A stretch of 33,834 bases of DNA. Source: Acidobacteriota bacterium (GTDB lineage: Bacteria > Acidobacteriota > UBA6911). Every line of letters begins with the position of its first letter. The stretch's first letter is position 1. Shown piece after piece: positions 7,825-18,136 of the stretch. The DNA lies in the NCBI GenBank assembly GCA_012729555.1, contig JAAYCX010000052.1:1-33834 (forward strand), read 5' to 3'. The notes beneath the pieces are model-generated. The model saw only the letters and a list, made by a program, of their open reading frames with translations, ran no database searches and was not told where the DNA came from. Made by a program: the position numbers and the translations under genes.

Positions 7825-9414
7825 TTATCTTTTGGGGAGGATCCGCACCAGGCGGAAGTTCCCCTGCGTGGCGAGGGGGACGGTGTCGAAGCCGCCCGCC
7901 TCACCGATCTCCCGCGCCCCCTCCGCTTTGGTGACGACCAGGGCTCCCGTACGGCCGGCGACCCCCCGCCGCAGCGCAGCGAGGTCCTTCGGCTCGGCGT
8001 CCACCCGGTATCCCGTGTAGTAGTGCAGGCTGTGGTGAAAGAAGCGGTAGGTCAGGATCGGCTCCTCCCCGCGGCGCAGGGCGAGCGCCTCGCGGGCGAT
8101 CGTCCGGGTGGAGTGGTAATCGCCGAGGAGGGGGAAGGCGAAGACGACCACCGCCAGGACCAGCGCCGCGCCTCCGAGCGCCGTCGCCCGGACGGCGCCG
8201 AGGGGGCGGTTCCTCCAGCCGTAATACAGGGCGAAGCCTGCCGGGACCAGGACGGCGAGGGAAATCGCGAGCCCCTCGCGCCAGTGCCCCCCGTAGTCCT
8301 TCTGGAAGAAGACGGGCGCCGCCAGGGCGAGGCAGAGGGCAAGGAGCGCCTCGGCGGTCACGGCGGCGCGCAGCAGCCTCGGCTCCGCCCCCTCCCGGAC
8401 CCAGGGCGCGAGGCGCGCGCCCAGGAGCAGGGCCAGCGGCGGGAGGGAAGGGAGAATGTAGCCCGCGAGCTTCGACCCCGACAGGGAAAAGAAGAGGATG
8501 GGGAAGAGCAGCCAGCAGAGGATGAAGAGGGGGGCGGGGCGCCACCGGCGCCAGCGCCGGAGTTCCTCGAGGGGGCTTGTGCCGGCCAGCGCCACGAGCC
8601 ACCCGCTCCAGGGGAAGAAGAGGGCCAGAAGCACCGGCAGGTAGTAGTAAAAGGGCTGGGCGTGGTGATGGATGTCGGTGACGTAGCGGGCGAAATTGTG
8701 GTTGACGAAAAAGGTGGCGACGAAGGCGTAACCATTTTCCCGAAAGGCCAGCCAGAACCAGGGGACCGATACGGCCAGCGCCACCGCTGCCCCCGGACCC
8801 GTGCGCCAGCGCCGGAACATCCCCTCTCTCCCGCCGAAGTACCAGGAGAGGAGCCCTACCCCCGCTGCGAGAACGAGGGCCACCGGCCCCTTGCCCAGCA
8901 CGGCCAGGCCGAGAAAGACCCAGGCGGCCAGCACCTTCCAGCCGAGGTCTTTTTCCACCGCGACGGCCAGGACCGAGAGCGCCAGGGTGAGGCAGCAGGT
9001 AAAGGGCATGTCGGTCGAGGCGCTGCGGCCGAAACCGGCGAAGCCGAGGCTCGTGACCAGGATCGCGCCGCCCAGGAGGCCGGCCAGGGGGGACCAGATC
9101 CGGGTCCCGGCCCAGAGGACGGCCAGGGCGGAGAGGAGGGCGCAAAGGGCGGGTCCGACGCGGGCGGCCGTCTCGGGGCTGCCGAACAGGGAGCCGGGCG
9201 CCCGGGCGATCCAGTAGTAGAGCGGGGGCTTTTCGAGCCACGGCCTCCCCTCGAGCGTCGGGGTGACCCAGCGCCCGGACAGGCGCATCTCCTCTGCGAT
9301 GCGGGCGTAGCGCGGCTCGTCCGCCCCGGTGAGGGGCAACCGGCCGAGGCCGGCCCAGAGGGTGGCTATCGAGAGGGCGGTGACGATGAGGAGGGAGGAG
9401 AGAGCTCGTTGCAC
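7825..9414 (-). CDS. ArnT-like GT39-family glycosyltransferase (integral membrane)
   Basis: A 529-residue polytopic membrane protein with about a dozen hydrophobic helices. The first periplasmic loop carries the family's acidic pair in GADEPRYARIAEEM (Asp32-Glu33), followed by LEGRPWLEKPPLYYW (54-68); both are hallmarks of the PMT/ArnT superfamily, which moves sugars from a polyprenyl-phosphate donor to lipid or protein acceptors. ARYVTDIHHHAQPFYYYLPVL in the middle is also typical. The acceptor cannot be inferred: no lipid A aminoarabinose genes are nearby. It sits between groL and cysS on the same strand, separated from groL by a palindrome. Confidence 0.88.
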   Translation of the reverse strand: MQRALSSLLIVTALSIATLWAGLGRLPLTGADEPRYARIAEEMRLSGRWVTPTLEGRPWLEKPPLYYWIARAPGSLFGSPETAARVGPALCALLSALAVLWAGTRIWSPLAGLLGGAILVTSLGFAGFGRSASTDMPFTCCLTLALSVLAVAVEKDLGWKVLAAWVFLGLAVLGKGPVALVLAAGVGLLSWYFGGREGMFRRWRTGPGAAVALAVSVPWFWLAFRENGYAFVATFFVNHNFARYVTDIHHHAQPFYYYLPVLLALFFPWSGWLVALAGTSPLEELRRWRRWRPAPLFILCWLLFPILFFSLSGSKLAGYILPSLPPLALLLGARLAPWVREGAEPRLLRAAVTAEALLALCLALAAPVFFQKDYGGHWREGLAISLAVLVPAGFALYYGWRNRPLGAVRATALGGAALVLAVVVFAFPLLGDYHSTRTIAREALALRRGEEPILTYRFFHHSLHYYTGYRVDAEPKDLAALRRGVAGRTGALVVTKAEGAREIGEAGGFDTVPLATQGNFRLVRILPKR

Positions 9415-9429
9415 GGGGGGAGTTAAACA

Positions 9430-9467
9430 CGGATGGCACGGATTTTCAAAGCAATCCGTGCCATCCG
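9430..9467. repeat. Long perfect intergenic palindrome between groL and the GT39 gene
   Basis: A 15-bp perfect inverted repeat, arms 9430-9444 and 9453-9467, with an 8-nt loop; flanking TAAAC and GGTTTA nearly extend it. It lies 13 nt past the groL stop codon. On the minus strand it is followed by GTGTTTAACTCC, not a real U-run, so it is not a standard intrinsic terminator, though it could act as an mRNA 3' barrier. It may be a dispersed repeat; only one copy occurs in this window. Confidence 0.75.
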
Positions 9468-9479
9468 CGGTTTACGAGG

Positions 9480-11120
<1,641 letters not shown>

Positions 11121-11150
11121 CTACTCCTTATGTATTTGTATTGCTTTGGG

Positions 11151-11438
11151 TTATGCGAGAACCGCGAGGATTTCGTCTTCCCGCATGATGACGTATTCCT
11201 GGTCGTCGATCTTGATTTCCGTCCCGGAGTACTTTCCGAAGAGGATCCGGTCGCCGGCCTTGACGTCCATGGCCGCGCGCTTGCCGTCATCCATCATCTT
11301 GCCCGGTCCGGCCGCAATCACCTCGCCCTCCATCGGCTTTTCCTTGGCGGTATCGGGGATGATGATACCCCCCTTGACCGTTTCCTTCTCTTCCATCCGC
11401 TTTACCAGAACCCGATCGTGCAAAGGTCTCACATTCAT
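11151..11438 (-). CDS. groS: Co-chaperonin GroES (Hsp10)
   Basis: A 95-residue lid protein for GroEL. It has the family start [14 protein letters not shown], the mobile loop [19 protein letters not shown] (about 17-35), and the roof and core segments [10 protein letters not shown] and [26 protein letters not shown] precedes the ATG. First gene of the heat-shock operon. Confidence 0.98.
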   Translation of the reverse strand: MNVRPLHDRVLVKRMEEKETVKGGIIIPDTAKEKPMEGEVIAAGPGKMMDDGKRAAMDVKAGDRILFGKYSGTEIKIDDQEYVIMREDEILAVLA

Positions 11439-11507
11439 CTTGGTGTCTCCTCTCCAAATAGTTGCATTTATAAAGACTTGCCTATTGCTTACCGGCTGGC
11501 CCCGCCG

Positions 11508-11534
11508 TTAGCACTCCCTCGCGGCGAGTGCTAA
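11508..11534 (-). promoter_or_regulatory. CIRCE operator (HrcA binding site)
   Basis: A perfect consensus: TTAGCACTC (11508-11516), exactly 9 nt, GAGTGCTAA (11526-11534). It begins one base past the -10 hexamer of the groES promoter, so bound HrcA would block initiation. The hrcA gene is not in the window but must be expected elsewhere in the genome. Confidence 0.97.
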
Positions 11535-11535
11535 C

Positions 11536-11563
11536 AGTATAAGAGGGATTTTCGGCTTGTCAA
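11536..11563 (-). promoter_or_regulatory. Vegetative promoter of groESL
   Basis: On the minus strand a perfect TTGACA (11558-11563), a 16-nt spacer and TATACT (11536-11541). The CIRCE element lies immediately downstream and covers the start site. Confidence 0.9.
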
Positions 11564-11648
11564 TCTGGAGGCCGGAATTATGTGCCCATTCCAAAAAAAA
11601 ACATAGGCGGGACCCGGCACGGCCGAACTGGCACGGCGAATTTGGTGA

Positions 11649-11682
11649 TATAATACGTATGTCTGTTAAACATAATATACGT
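11649..11682 (+). promoter_or_regulatory. Possible promoter and operator of the second toxin-antitoxin module
   Basis: TATAAT at 11649-11654 is followed by an inverted repeat ACGTAT (11655-11660) / ATACGT (11677-11682) with 16 nt between the arms, just before the antitoxin gene. This AT-rich patch stands out from GC-rich surroundings and could be where the antitoxin represses its own operon. No convincing -35 is seen. Confidence 0.35.
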
Positions 11683-11698
11683 GCAGCGGGTGAAGGAG

Positions 11699-11947
11699 AT
11701 GGCGGTCAAACTAACACTGGCCCTGGACGAGGCGGTGATCCAAAAAGCCAAGCGATATGCCAGCAGACAGAACATCAGCCTTTCAAAGCTGGTGGAGTTC
11801 TACTTCTCGTCGCTCGCCTCCGACGACGTATCCGGCCGGCACGGCATGCCCCCGATCACCGCCGGGCTCGCCGGCATGGTGAGGGTGGAGGCACCGGGGG
11901 AAGACATGGACCTGGTGGCTGAATCGGTCAGCGAAAAATATCTATGA
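11699..11947 (+). CDS. Antitoxin, DUF6364-like ribbon-helix-helix type
   Basis: An 82-residue protein. MAVKLTLALDEAVIQKAKRYASRQNISLSKLVEFYFSSL-type sequence gives one beta strand and two helices, the ribbon-helix-helix layout of DUF6364-like antitoxins (recognition by eye). The rest is acidic and probably binds the toxin. Its stop overlaps the toxin start by four bases (ATGA). The start is uncertain: ATG 11699 gives the family-like N terminus but AAGGAG abuts it directly; GTG at 11690 or 11681 would add three or six residues. Confidence 0.75.
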   Translation: MAVKLTLALDEAVIQKAKRYASRQNISLSKLVEFYFSSLASDDVSGRHGMPPITAGLAGMVRVEAPGEDMDLVAESVSEKYL

Positions 11948-12384
11948 AGGCGCGGATATTCATCGACACCGACGTTTTTCTGGACACCATTCTCGACCGG
12001 AAGCCGCATGCGGTTTACTCAAACCGGATTCTGGCCCTGTGCGAGCAAAACCAGGTCGAGGGATTCACCTCGAGCCTCGTCATCGCCAACATCTACTATA
12101 TCCTCAAAAAGCTGTCGAAACACGAGAGGGCGCTCCTGGCCATCCAGCGGATCGGTTCCATCATCCGGATCCTGCCCTTCACCCAACGAGAAATCGGGGA
12201 ATCCGCGAGCGCCGGTTTTCCCGACTTCGAGGACGGGGTCGAGCATTTCATCGCGGTCAATAACGGCCTGGACAGCATCATCACACGCAATGTCCGGGAT
12301 TTCCGCAAGGCCTCCCTGGGCGTGCTCACGCCGCGGGAATTCCTGCAGTCATTCGTGTGTCGCGACGGGGAGGGGCAAACTTAA
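11944..12384 (+). CDS. PIN-domain toxin of the second module
   Basis: A 146-residue PIN-domain protein. IFIDTDVFLDTILDRKPH carries Asp8, Asp10 and Asp14. FTSSLVIANIYYILKK (41-56) is the usual second helix of this PIN subgroup. GFPDFEDGVEHFIAV has Asp94/Asp97, and IITRNVRDF closes the site with Asp119. It is presumably an RNase held inactive by the overlapping upstream antitoxin. It differs in sequence and subgroup from the VapC at 5029-5451. The stop codon runs into the first Pho-box-like repeat of the pst operon. Confidence 0.85.
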   Translation: MKARIFIDTDVFLDTILDRKPHAVYSNRILALCEQNQVEGFTSSLVIANIYYILKKLSKHERALLAIQRIGSIIRILPFTQREIGESASAGFPDFEDGVEHFIAVNNGLDSIITRNVRDFRKASLGVLTPREFLQSFVCRDGEGQT

Positions 12385-12434
12385 CCGAATCTTAACACTC
12401 TCCTTATAAAGGCTTAACGAAGGTAATGTAAATA
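12381..12434 (+). promoter_or_regulatory. Pho box (four 11-bp-phased repeats) and -10 region of the pst operon
   Basis: TTAACC (12381), TTAACA (12392), CTTATA (12403) and TTAACG (12414) start exactly 11 bp apart. PhoB/PhoP-type regulators bind such 11-bp direct repeats; TTAACA-like units are the Bacillus PhoP form. Nine bases after the last repeat is TAAATA (12429-12434), a plausible -10 with no separate -35, as expected for an activated promoter. The PhoB-like regulator encoded in this operon is the natural candidate to bind it. Confidence 0.7.
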
Positions 12435-12462
12435 TCTACCAGAATTGAGTTTAGGAGGGCAG

Positions 12463-13308
12463 ATGAAGATATCGGGATGGTTGGGTGTGCTGGGAGCGGC
12501 TGTCGCCCTTGCGGGCTGCGGCGGGGGCGGGTCGGCCGCCAGGACGGTCACCATCAAGGGCTCGGACACGATGGTGATCCTGGGGCAGCGGTGGGCCGAG
12601 ACCTACATGAAGGAGCACCCGGAGGAGCGGATCCAGGTCACGGGGGGCGGGTCGGGGACGGGGATCGCCGCCCTGATCAACGGCGGGACCGACATCTGCG
12701 AGGCCTCCCGCCCCATGAAGGAGAAGGAAAAGGAGATGGTGCGCAAGCGCCACGGTCGGGAGGTGGTCGAGATCCCGGTGGCCCTGGACGGCATCGCGAT
12801 CTATGTCCCCGAGTCCTCGCCGGTGGAGGCGCTGACCCTGGGGCAGCTGAAGGCGATCTACACCGGCAGGATCCGCAACTGGAGCGAGGTGGGGGGCCCC
12901 GACCGCAGGATCGTCGTCTACAGCCGCGAGAACAACTCCGGCACCTACGTCTTCTTCAAGGAGCACGTGCTCGATAACGAGGACTTCGGGCGGGAGGTCC
13001 AGACGCTCCCCGGCACCGCCGCCGTGGTCAACGCCGTCAGCAAGGACCCCGCCTCGATCGGCTACGGCGGGATCGCCTACGCCTCGGGAATCCGGCCCGT
13101 CGCCGTCAAGGCGGACGAGGCGGCCGGCGGGGTGCTCCCCTCGATCGAAACGGTGGAGCGGGGGACCTATCCCCTGTCGCGCCAGCTCTTCTTCTACACG
13201 GTCGGCGCCCCGCAGGGGACCACCAAACAGTTCATCGACTGGGTGCTGACGCCGGAGGGGCAGGAAATCTGCGAAAAGGTGGGGTACTACCCCCTGGTCT
13301 GGAAATAG
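12463..13308 (+). CDS. pstS: Phosphate-binding lipoprotein PstS
   Basis: A 281-residue periplasmic phosphate receptor. The signal peptide ends in lipobox LAGC with Cys19 as the lipidation site, followed by a Gly-rich linker. Phosphate-binding loops are IKGSDTM (31-37), GGGSGTG (61-67) and the later SRENNSGTYVFF segment. AGGAGGG (12453-12459) fixes the ATG; an in-frame GTG/TTG-type extension upstream lacks support. First gene of pstS-pstC-pstA-pstB1-pstB2-phoU-phoB, directly behind the Pho box. Confidence 0.94.
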   Translation: MKISGWLGVLGAAVALAGCGGGGSAARTVTIKGSDTMVILGQRWAETYMKEHPEERIQVTGGGSGTGIAALINGGTDICEASRPMKEKEKEMVRKRHGREVVEIPVALDGIAIYVPESSPVEALTLGQLKAIYTGRIRNWSEVGGPDRRIVVYSRENNSGTYVFFKEHVLDNEDFGREVQTLPGTAAVVNAVSKDPASIGYGGIAYASGIRPVAVKADEAAGGVLPSIETVERGTYPLSRQLFFYTVGAPQGTTKQFIDWVLTPEGQEICEKVGYYPLVWK

Positions 13309-13312
13309 GCCG

Positions 13313-14293
13313 ATGCGCGACCGAAGAAGCGGCTGCCGGACGATGCATGCGGCGGGACGATCGGGGGCGTGGGGCGACCGGGTGGCCAGGGTTCTGATCA
13401 CCGGGAGCGCGATGCTGGCGATCGTGTCGCTGATTCTGATCTTTATCTTCATCGGCAAGGAGGCGCTCCCGATCTTCACCTCGGCCGAAATCCAGGAGGA
13501 GGCCAACATAGGCAACCTCTTCCTGCCCCAGTCGGCCGGCGGGGGGGCCGGGGAGGAGTACACCTGGCAGCCGGTCTCGGAACTTCCCAAGTACTCGCTC
13601 CTGCCGCTGCTGGCCGGGACGCTGAAGGTGACCATCATCGCCTCGCTGATCGCCATCCCGCTCGCGGTCCTGGCCGCCCTCTACACCGCGGAGTTCGCCC
13701 CGGCCTGGGCGCGCGAGACGGTCAAGCCCGCCATCGAGCTCCTGGCCGGGATCCCGAGCGTGGTGGTCGGCTTCTTCTGCCTGATGGTGCTGGCCGACTG
13801 GCTGCAGGGGGCGTTCGGGTGGACCTTCCGCCTGAACGCCATGACGGCGGGGATCGGCCTGAGCCTCGCGGTGATCCCCATCGTCTACACCGTCTGCGAG
13901 GACGCCTTCTCCTCGGTGCCGCAGGCCTACCGGGACGGGTCGGTGGCCATGGGCGCCTCCTCCTGGCAGACGGCGTCGCGCGTCGTCCTCCCGGCGGCGA
14001 TGCCCGGGGTCCTGGCGGCCTGCGTGCTCGGTTTCGGCCGGGCCATCGGCGAGACCATGATCGTGCTGATGGCGTCGGGCAACGCCGCCATCCTCTCGTG
14101 GCTTCCCACCGATTCGATCCGCACCTTTTCCGCGACGATCGCGGCCGAGCTCGGGGAGGTGGTCGTGGGGAGCCCGCATTACCACGTCCTCTTTTTCATC
14201 GGCGCCTTCCTTTTCGTGATCACCTTCGCCATCAACCTGCTGGGGCACTGGTGGGTGGGGCGGTTGCAGAAGAAGCTCCAGGGGGCATCCTGA
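13313..14293 (+). CDS. pstC: Phosphate ABC transporter permease PstC
   Basis: A 326-residue inner-membrane permease with an N-terminal helix (25-48), a periplasmic segment, then about five helices. The EAA coupling loop lies in YRDGSVAMGASSWQTASRVVLPAAMPG (206-232), followed by GFGRAIGETM. The extracytoplasmic segment between the first two helices contains a Gly-rich stretch (about 75-80). It starts 4 nt after pstS. An alternative ATG at 13343 would remove ten basic residues. Confidence 0.93.
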   Translation: MRDRRSGCRTMHAAGRSGAWGDRVARVLITGSAMLAIVSLILIFIFIGKEALPIFTSAEIQEEANIGNLFLPQSAGGGAGEEYTWQPVSELPKYSLLPLLAGTLKVTIIASLIAIPLAVLAALYTAEFAPAWARETVKPAIELLAGIPSVVVGFFCLMVLADWLQGAFGWTFRLNAMTAGIGLSLAVIPIVYTVCEDAFSSVPQAYRDGSVAMGASSWQTASRVVLPAAMPGVLAACVLGFGRAIGETMIVLMASGNAAILSWLPTDSIRTFSATIAAELGEVVVGSPHYHVLFFIGAFLFVITFAINLLGHWWVGRLQKKLQGAS

Positions 14294-14296
14294 GCC

Positions 14297-15205
14297 ATGG
14301 TCGACCGAACGAGATTTGTCGGGGGCGCCTTTCAATCCCTGTGCATCCTTGCCTGCGTCCTGATCGTCCTGATGCTGGCCGTCATCCTCGGCGACATCGT
14401 GATCCACGGCCTGGGCACCGTCACCTTCTCCTTCCTCACCAGGGCGCCGGAGACCGGGATGACGGGCGGAGGGATCTTCCCCGCCATCTTCGGGACCTTC
14501 GCCCTGGTCGTGCTCATGACGATCGCGGTGATCCCGCTCGGGGTGGCCACGGCCATCTACATGCACGAATACGCGCCCAAGCGTTCGCGCCTCGTCCAGG
14601 CGGTGAGGCTGGCGATCCAGAACCTGGCCGGGGTCCCCGCCATCGTATTCGGCCTCTTCGGGCTCGGGTTCTTCATCGAGTTCATCGGCCGGGGGATGGA
14701 CCGGGTCTTCTACGGCGGGGAACTGGTCTACGGCCAGCCGGCCATAGTCTGGGCGGCCCTGACGATGGCGCTCCTGACGATGCCCACGGTGGTGGTGGCG
14801 ACGGAAGAGGCGCTCCGGGCGATCCCCCAGGGCTACCGCGAGGTGGCCTATTCCCTCGGGGCGACCCGGTGGCAGATGATCCGCCGCGTGGTGCTCCCCC
14901 AAGCGGTCGGCGGCATCCTCACGGGAGGCATCCTGGCCGTCAGCCGGGGCTCGGGGGAAGTGGCCCCGGTGATGTTCACCGGGGCGGCCTACTTCCTCCC
15001 CGAACTGCCGGCCCGGCTCAACAGCCAGTTCATGGAGCTGGGCTATCACGTCTACGTGATGACGACGCAGTCCCCCGACGTGGAGGCGACCAAGCCGATC
15101 CTGTACGCGACGGTGCTGGTGCTGCTGGGCCTGACCTTCCTGCTCAACTTCAGCGCGATCATGATCCGCGCCCAGATCCGCAAGAGGCTGCGCCATGGCC
15201 GATAA
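14297..15205 (+). CDS. pstA: Phosphate ABC transporter permease PstA
   Basis: A 302-residue permease pairing with PstC. Six hydrophobic helices are visible. The EAA loop is YREVAYSLGATRWQMIRRVVLPQAVGG (180-206), and SRGSGEVAPVMFTG follows, both typical for PstA. GIFPAIFGTF (59-68) and NLAGVPAIVFGLFGLGFF (109-126) are also family-like. It starts 3 nt after pstC and overlaps pstB1 by 11 nt. Confidence 0.94.
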   Translation: MVDRTRFVGGAFQSLCILACVLIVLMLAVILGDIVIHGLGTVTFSFLTRAPETGMTGGGIFPAIFGTFALVVLMTIAVIPLGVATAIYMHEYAPKRSRLVQAVRLAIQNLAGVPAIVFGLFGLGFFIEFIGRGMDRVFYGGELVYGQPAIVWAALTMALLTMPTVVVATEEALRAIPQGYREVAYSLGATRWQMIRRVVLPQAVGGILTGGILAVSRGSGEVAPVMFTGAAYFLPELPARLNSQFMELGYHVYVMTTQSPDVEATKPILYATVLVLLGLTFLLNFSAIMIRAQIRKRLRHGR

Positions 15206-15980
15206 ACCGAAACCCCGGGGGGAGGAAACCCCCGCGCCCTGCGAAATCGGGACCGAACGGCTGCGGGTGCGGGCAGGGAAGGACGAGATCCTCAAGGGGA
15301 TCACCCTCTCGGCCCGGCGGGGGGAGATCGTCTCCATCATCGGACCCGCGGGAGCGGGGAAGACGACGTTTCTCCGCTGCCTCAACCGGATGGCCGACCT
15401 CGACCTCGACCTGGCCGTCTCCGGCCGGGTCCTGCTCGACGGGCGGCCGGTCGGCGACCTCAACGTGGCCGCCCTGCGCCGGCAGGTGGGGATGGTCTTC
15501 TCGGTCCCGACGCCGCTTCCGATGACGGTGTACGAGAACCTGGTCTTCGGCATCCGCCTCGTCGCCCGGGGACGCAACGGCTTTGACGAGCAGGTGGAAA
15601 ACTCCCTGCGCGCGGCCTACCTGTGGGACGAGATGAAGGACCGGCTGAACGAGCCGGCGCGCAACCTGTCGGGGGGGCAGCAGCAGCGGCTCTGCCTGGC
15701 GCGTTCGCTCGCCCTGGAGCCCCGGGTCCTGCTGCTGGACGAACCCTGCTCCGGCCTCGACCCGATCTCCACCGCGAAGATCGAGGAGGCGCTCCAGGAG
15801 CTGAAAAGCCGGCTGGCCGTGATCCTGGTGACCAACAACGTCAAGCAGGCGGCGCGGGCTTCGGACCGTACCGCCTTCTTCCTGTTCGGCGAACTCGTCG
15901 AAATCGGGCCGACCCACGACCTCTTCACCACCCCGGCCCATCCCAGGACCGCCGATTACATCACGGGGAGGTTCGGATAA
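15195..15980 (+). CDS. pstB: Phosphate ABC transporter ATPase PstB1, with degenerate A-, Q- and H-loops
   Basis: A 261-residue nucleotide-binding subunit. Intact elements are Walker A GPAGAGKTT (50-58), signature LSGGQ (158-162) and Walker B VLLLDE (178-183). Three catalytic-site elements are altered. The A-loop aromatic expected opposite Tyr20 of PstB2 is Ala27. The Q-loop reads VFSVPTPLP with Ser103 in place of Gln. The switch reads LVTNN with Asn214 in place of His. These positions were checked codon by codon. The frame is open and full length, so this is divergence and not a broken gene. It probably pairs with PstB2, whose losses are complementary. Confidence 0.93.
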   Translation: MADKPKPRGEETPAPCEIGTERLRVRAGKDEILKGITLSARRGEIVSIIGPAGAGKTTFLRCLNRMADLDLDLAVSGRVLLDGRPVGDLNVAALRRQVGMVFSVPTPLPMTVYENLVFGIRLVARGRNGFDEQVENSLRAAYLWDEMKDRLNEPARNLSGGQQQRLCLARSLALEPRVLLLDEPCSGLDPISTAKIEEALQELKSRLAVILVTNNVKQAARASDRTAFFLFGELVEIGPTHDLFTTPAHPRTADYITGRFG

Positions 15981-15987
15981 CCGCCCC

Positions 15988-16761
15988 ATGGAACCCCGTA
16001 TGCCTATGGAAACCATGATCGAGACCCGGTCCCTGAACCTCTGGTACGGGAGCTTTCACGCCCTCATCGACGTCACCCTCCGGATCCCGCCCCGGGCCAT
16101 CACGGCCATCATCGGCCCCTCCGGCTGCGGCAAATCGACGCTGCTGCGCGTCATCAACCGCATGAACGAGCGGATCCCCGGCGTGCGGGTCGAAGGGGAC
16201 GTTCTCCTCGAAGGGAGGTCGATCTACACCGGCCCGATCGACCTCGGACAGCTGCGCAAGAGGGTGGGGATGGTGTTTCAGCGTCCCAATCCCTTCCCCC
16301 TCTCGGTGTTCGAGAACGTCGCCTACGGGCCGAGGATCCACCGCCTCGCCGGCGGGCAGGAACTCGAGCGCCGGGTGGAGCAGAGCCTGCGGGCCACGGG
16401 GCTGTGGGACACCCTGAAGGACCGCCTGGGGGCCTCGGCGCTGGCGCTGGCGCCGGAGCAGCAGCAGCGCATCTGCATCTCGCGCCTGCTGGCGGTCCAG
16501 CCCGACGTCCTGCTGATGGACGAGCCGGCCAGCGCCCTCGACCCGATCGCCACGGCGCGGATCGAGGAGCTGATGCTGGAGCTCAAGGAGCGGTACACCA
16601 TCGTCATCGTCACCCACAACATGCAGCAGGCGGCCCGGATCTCGACCCGGACCGCGTTCATGCTCCTCGGGGAGCTGGTCGAAGTGGGGGAAACCCAGAC
16701 GGTGTTCACGAAACCCTCCGACCCGAAGACGGAGCAGTACATTTCCGGGAGGTTCGGATGA
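15988..16761 (+). CDS. pstB: Phosphate ABC transporter ATPase PstB2, with degenerate signature motif
   Basis: A 257-residue ATPase closer to canonical PstB. It has A-loop LNLWYGSF with Tyr20, Walker A GPSGCGKST (43-51), Q-loop VFQRPNPFP with Gln98, Walker B VLLMDEP with Glu179, and switch IVTHNMQQAAR with His210. The ABC signature, normally LSGGQ, reads LAPEQ (154-158) while the following QQR is kept. A homodimer would therefore lack a normal signature at both sites. The gene follows pstB1 by 7 nt. Several in-frame ATGs (codons 1, 5, 7 and 10) leave the exact start open. Confidence 0.93.
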   Translation: MEPRMPMETMIETRSLNLWYGSFHALIDVTLRIPPRAITAIIGPSGCGKSTLLRVINRMNERIPGVRVEGDVLLEGRSIYTGPIDLGQLRKRVGMVFQRPNPFPLSVFENVAYGPRIHRLAGGQELERRVEQSLRATGLWDTLKDRLGASALALAPEQQQRICISRLLAVQPDVLLMDEPASALDPIATARIEELMLELKERYTIVIVTHNMQQAARISTRTAFMLLGELVEVGETQTVFTKPSDPKTEQYISGRFG

Positions 16762-17444
16762 TGCGTCAACTCGAGGGGAAGATACAGGGCTTGCAGGAAC
16801 GGCTCCTGCTCATGGGGCGCCTGGCGGAATCGATGCTGCAGACGGCGCTTCGGGTTCTGATCGAACGCAACGGGGCGCTGGGCGCCGAAGTCGAGCGCAT
16901 GGAGCACGAGGTCAACGAGCTGCAGATCGAGATCGACGACACGGCGGTCAAGCTGACGGCGCTGCAGCAGCCGGTCGGGGGGGACGTGCGCTTCCTCTTC
17001 ATGGCCTCCCGGATCGCCACGGAGCTCGAGCGCATAGCCGACCAGGCGGTCAACATCATCGAAAACGCCCGGCACCTGCTCGCGGCGCCCCCGCTCAAGC
17101 CGCTGGTGGACCTGCCGGTCATGGGCGAAATCGCCGAGGGGATGGTGAAGGACAGCCTCGAGTCGCTGGTGGCGAGGGATTGCGCCCTGGCCGGGCGGGT
17201 CTTCGAAGAGGAGAAGAAGGTGGACGCCTACCGCGACCAGATCTTCCGGGTGCTGCTGACCTACATGATGGCGGACCCGGGGACGATCGAGCGGGCGCTC
17301 GCGCTGATTCTGATCTCGCGCAACCTCGAGCGGGTGGGGGACCACGCCACCAACATCGCCGAGGAGGTGATCTACCTGGTCGAGGGGCGGGAGGTGCGCC
17401 ACAGCCACGAGAGCGACACCCGCCGGCCCGAAGCGGAGGCCTGA
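16758..17444 (+). CDS. phoU: Phosphate signalling protein PhoU
   Basis: A 228-residue, all-helical protein with two PhoU repeats. The first carries ASRIATELERIADQAVNIIENA and the second LILISRNLERVGDHATNIAEEVIYLVEG, both with the family's E/D-R-(I/V)-(A/G)-D-x-A metal-cluster motif. PhoU links Pst activity to PhoR/PhoB signalling. GGGAGG (16747-16752) serves either ATG 16758 or 16761; the first overlaps the pstB2 stop (ATGA). It fits the usual last-but-one place in a pst-pho operon. Confidence 0.95.
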   Translation: MMRQLEGKIQGLQERLLLMGRLAESMLQTALRVLIERNGALGAEVERMEHEVNELQIEIDDTAVKLTALQQPVGGDVRFLFMASRIATELERIADQAVNIIENARHLLAAPPLKPLVDLPVMGEIAEGMVKDSLESLVARDCALAGRVFEEEKKVDAYRDQIFRVLLTYMMADPGTIERALALILISRNLERVGDHATNIAEEVIYLVEGREVRHSHESDTRRPEAEA

Positions 17445-17446
17445 CC

Positions 17447-18136
<690 letters not shown>

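Noticed and set aside
6307-9426. Very long open frame on the plus strand opposite cysS and the glycosyltransferase
   Set aside because: It is antisense to two clearly recognised genes, its translation is low-complexity (Gly/Pro/Asp/Glu-rich), and GC-rich DNA with strong third-position bias keeps such frames open.
15195-16761. Possibility that one pstB copy is a decaying pseudogene
   Set aside because: Both frames are full length without frameshifts, keep Walker A and B, and have normal tight spacing. The losses are complementary and confined to one composite ATP site, which is not what random decay would give.
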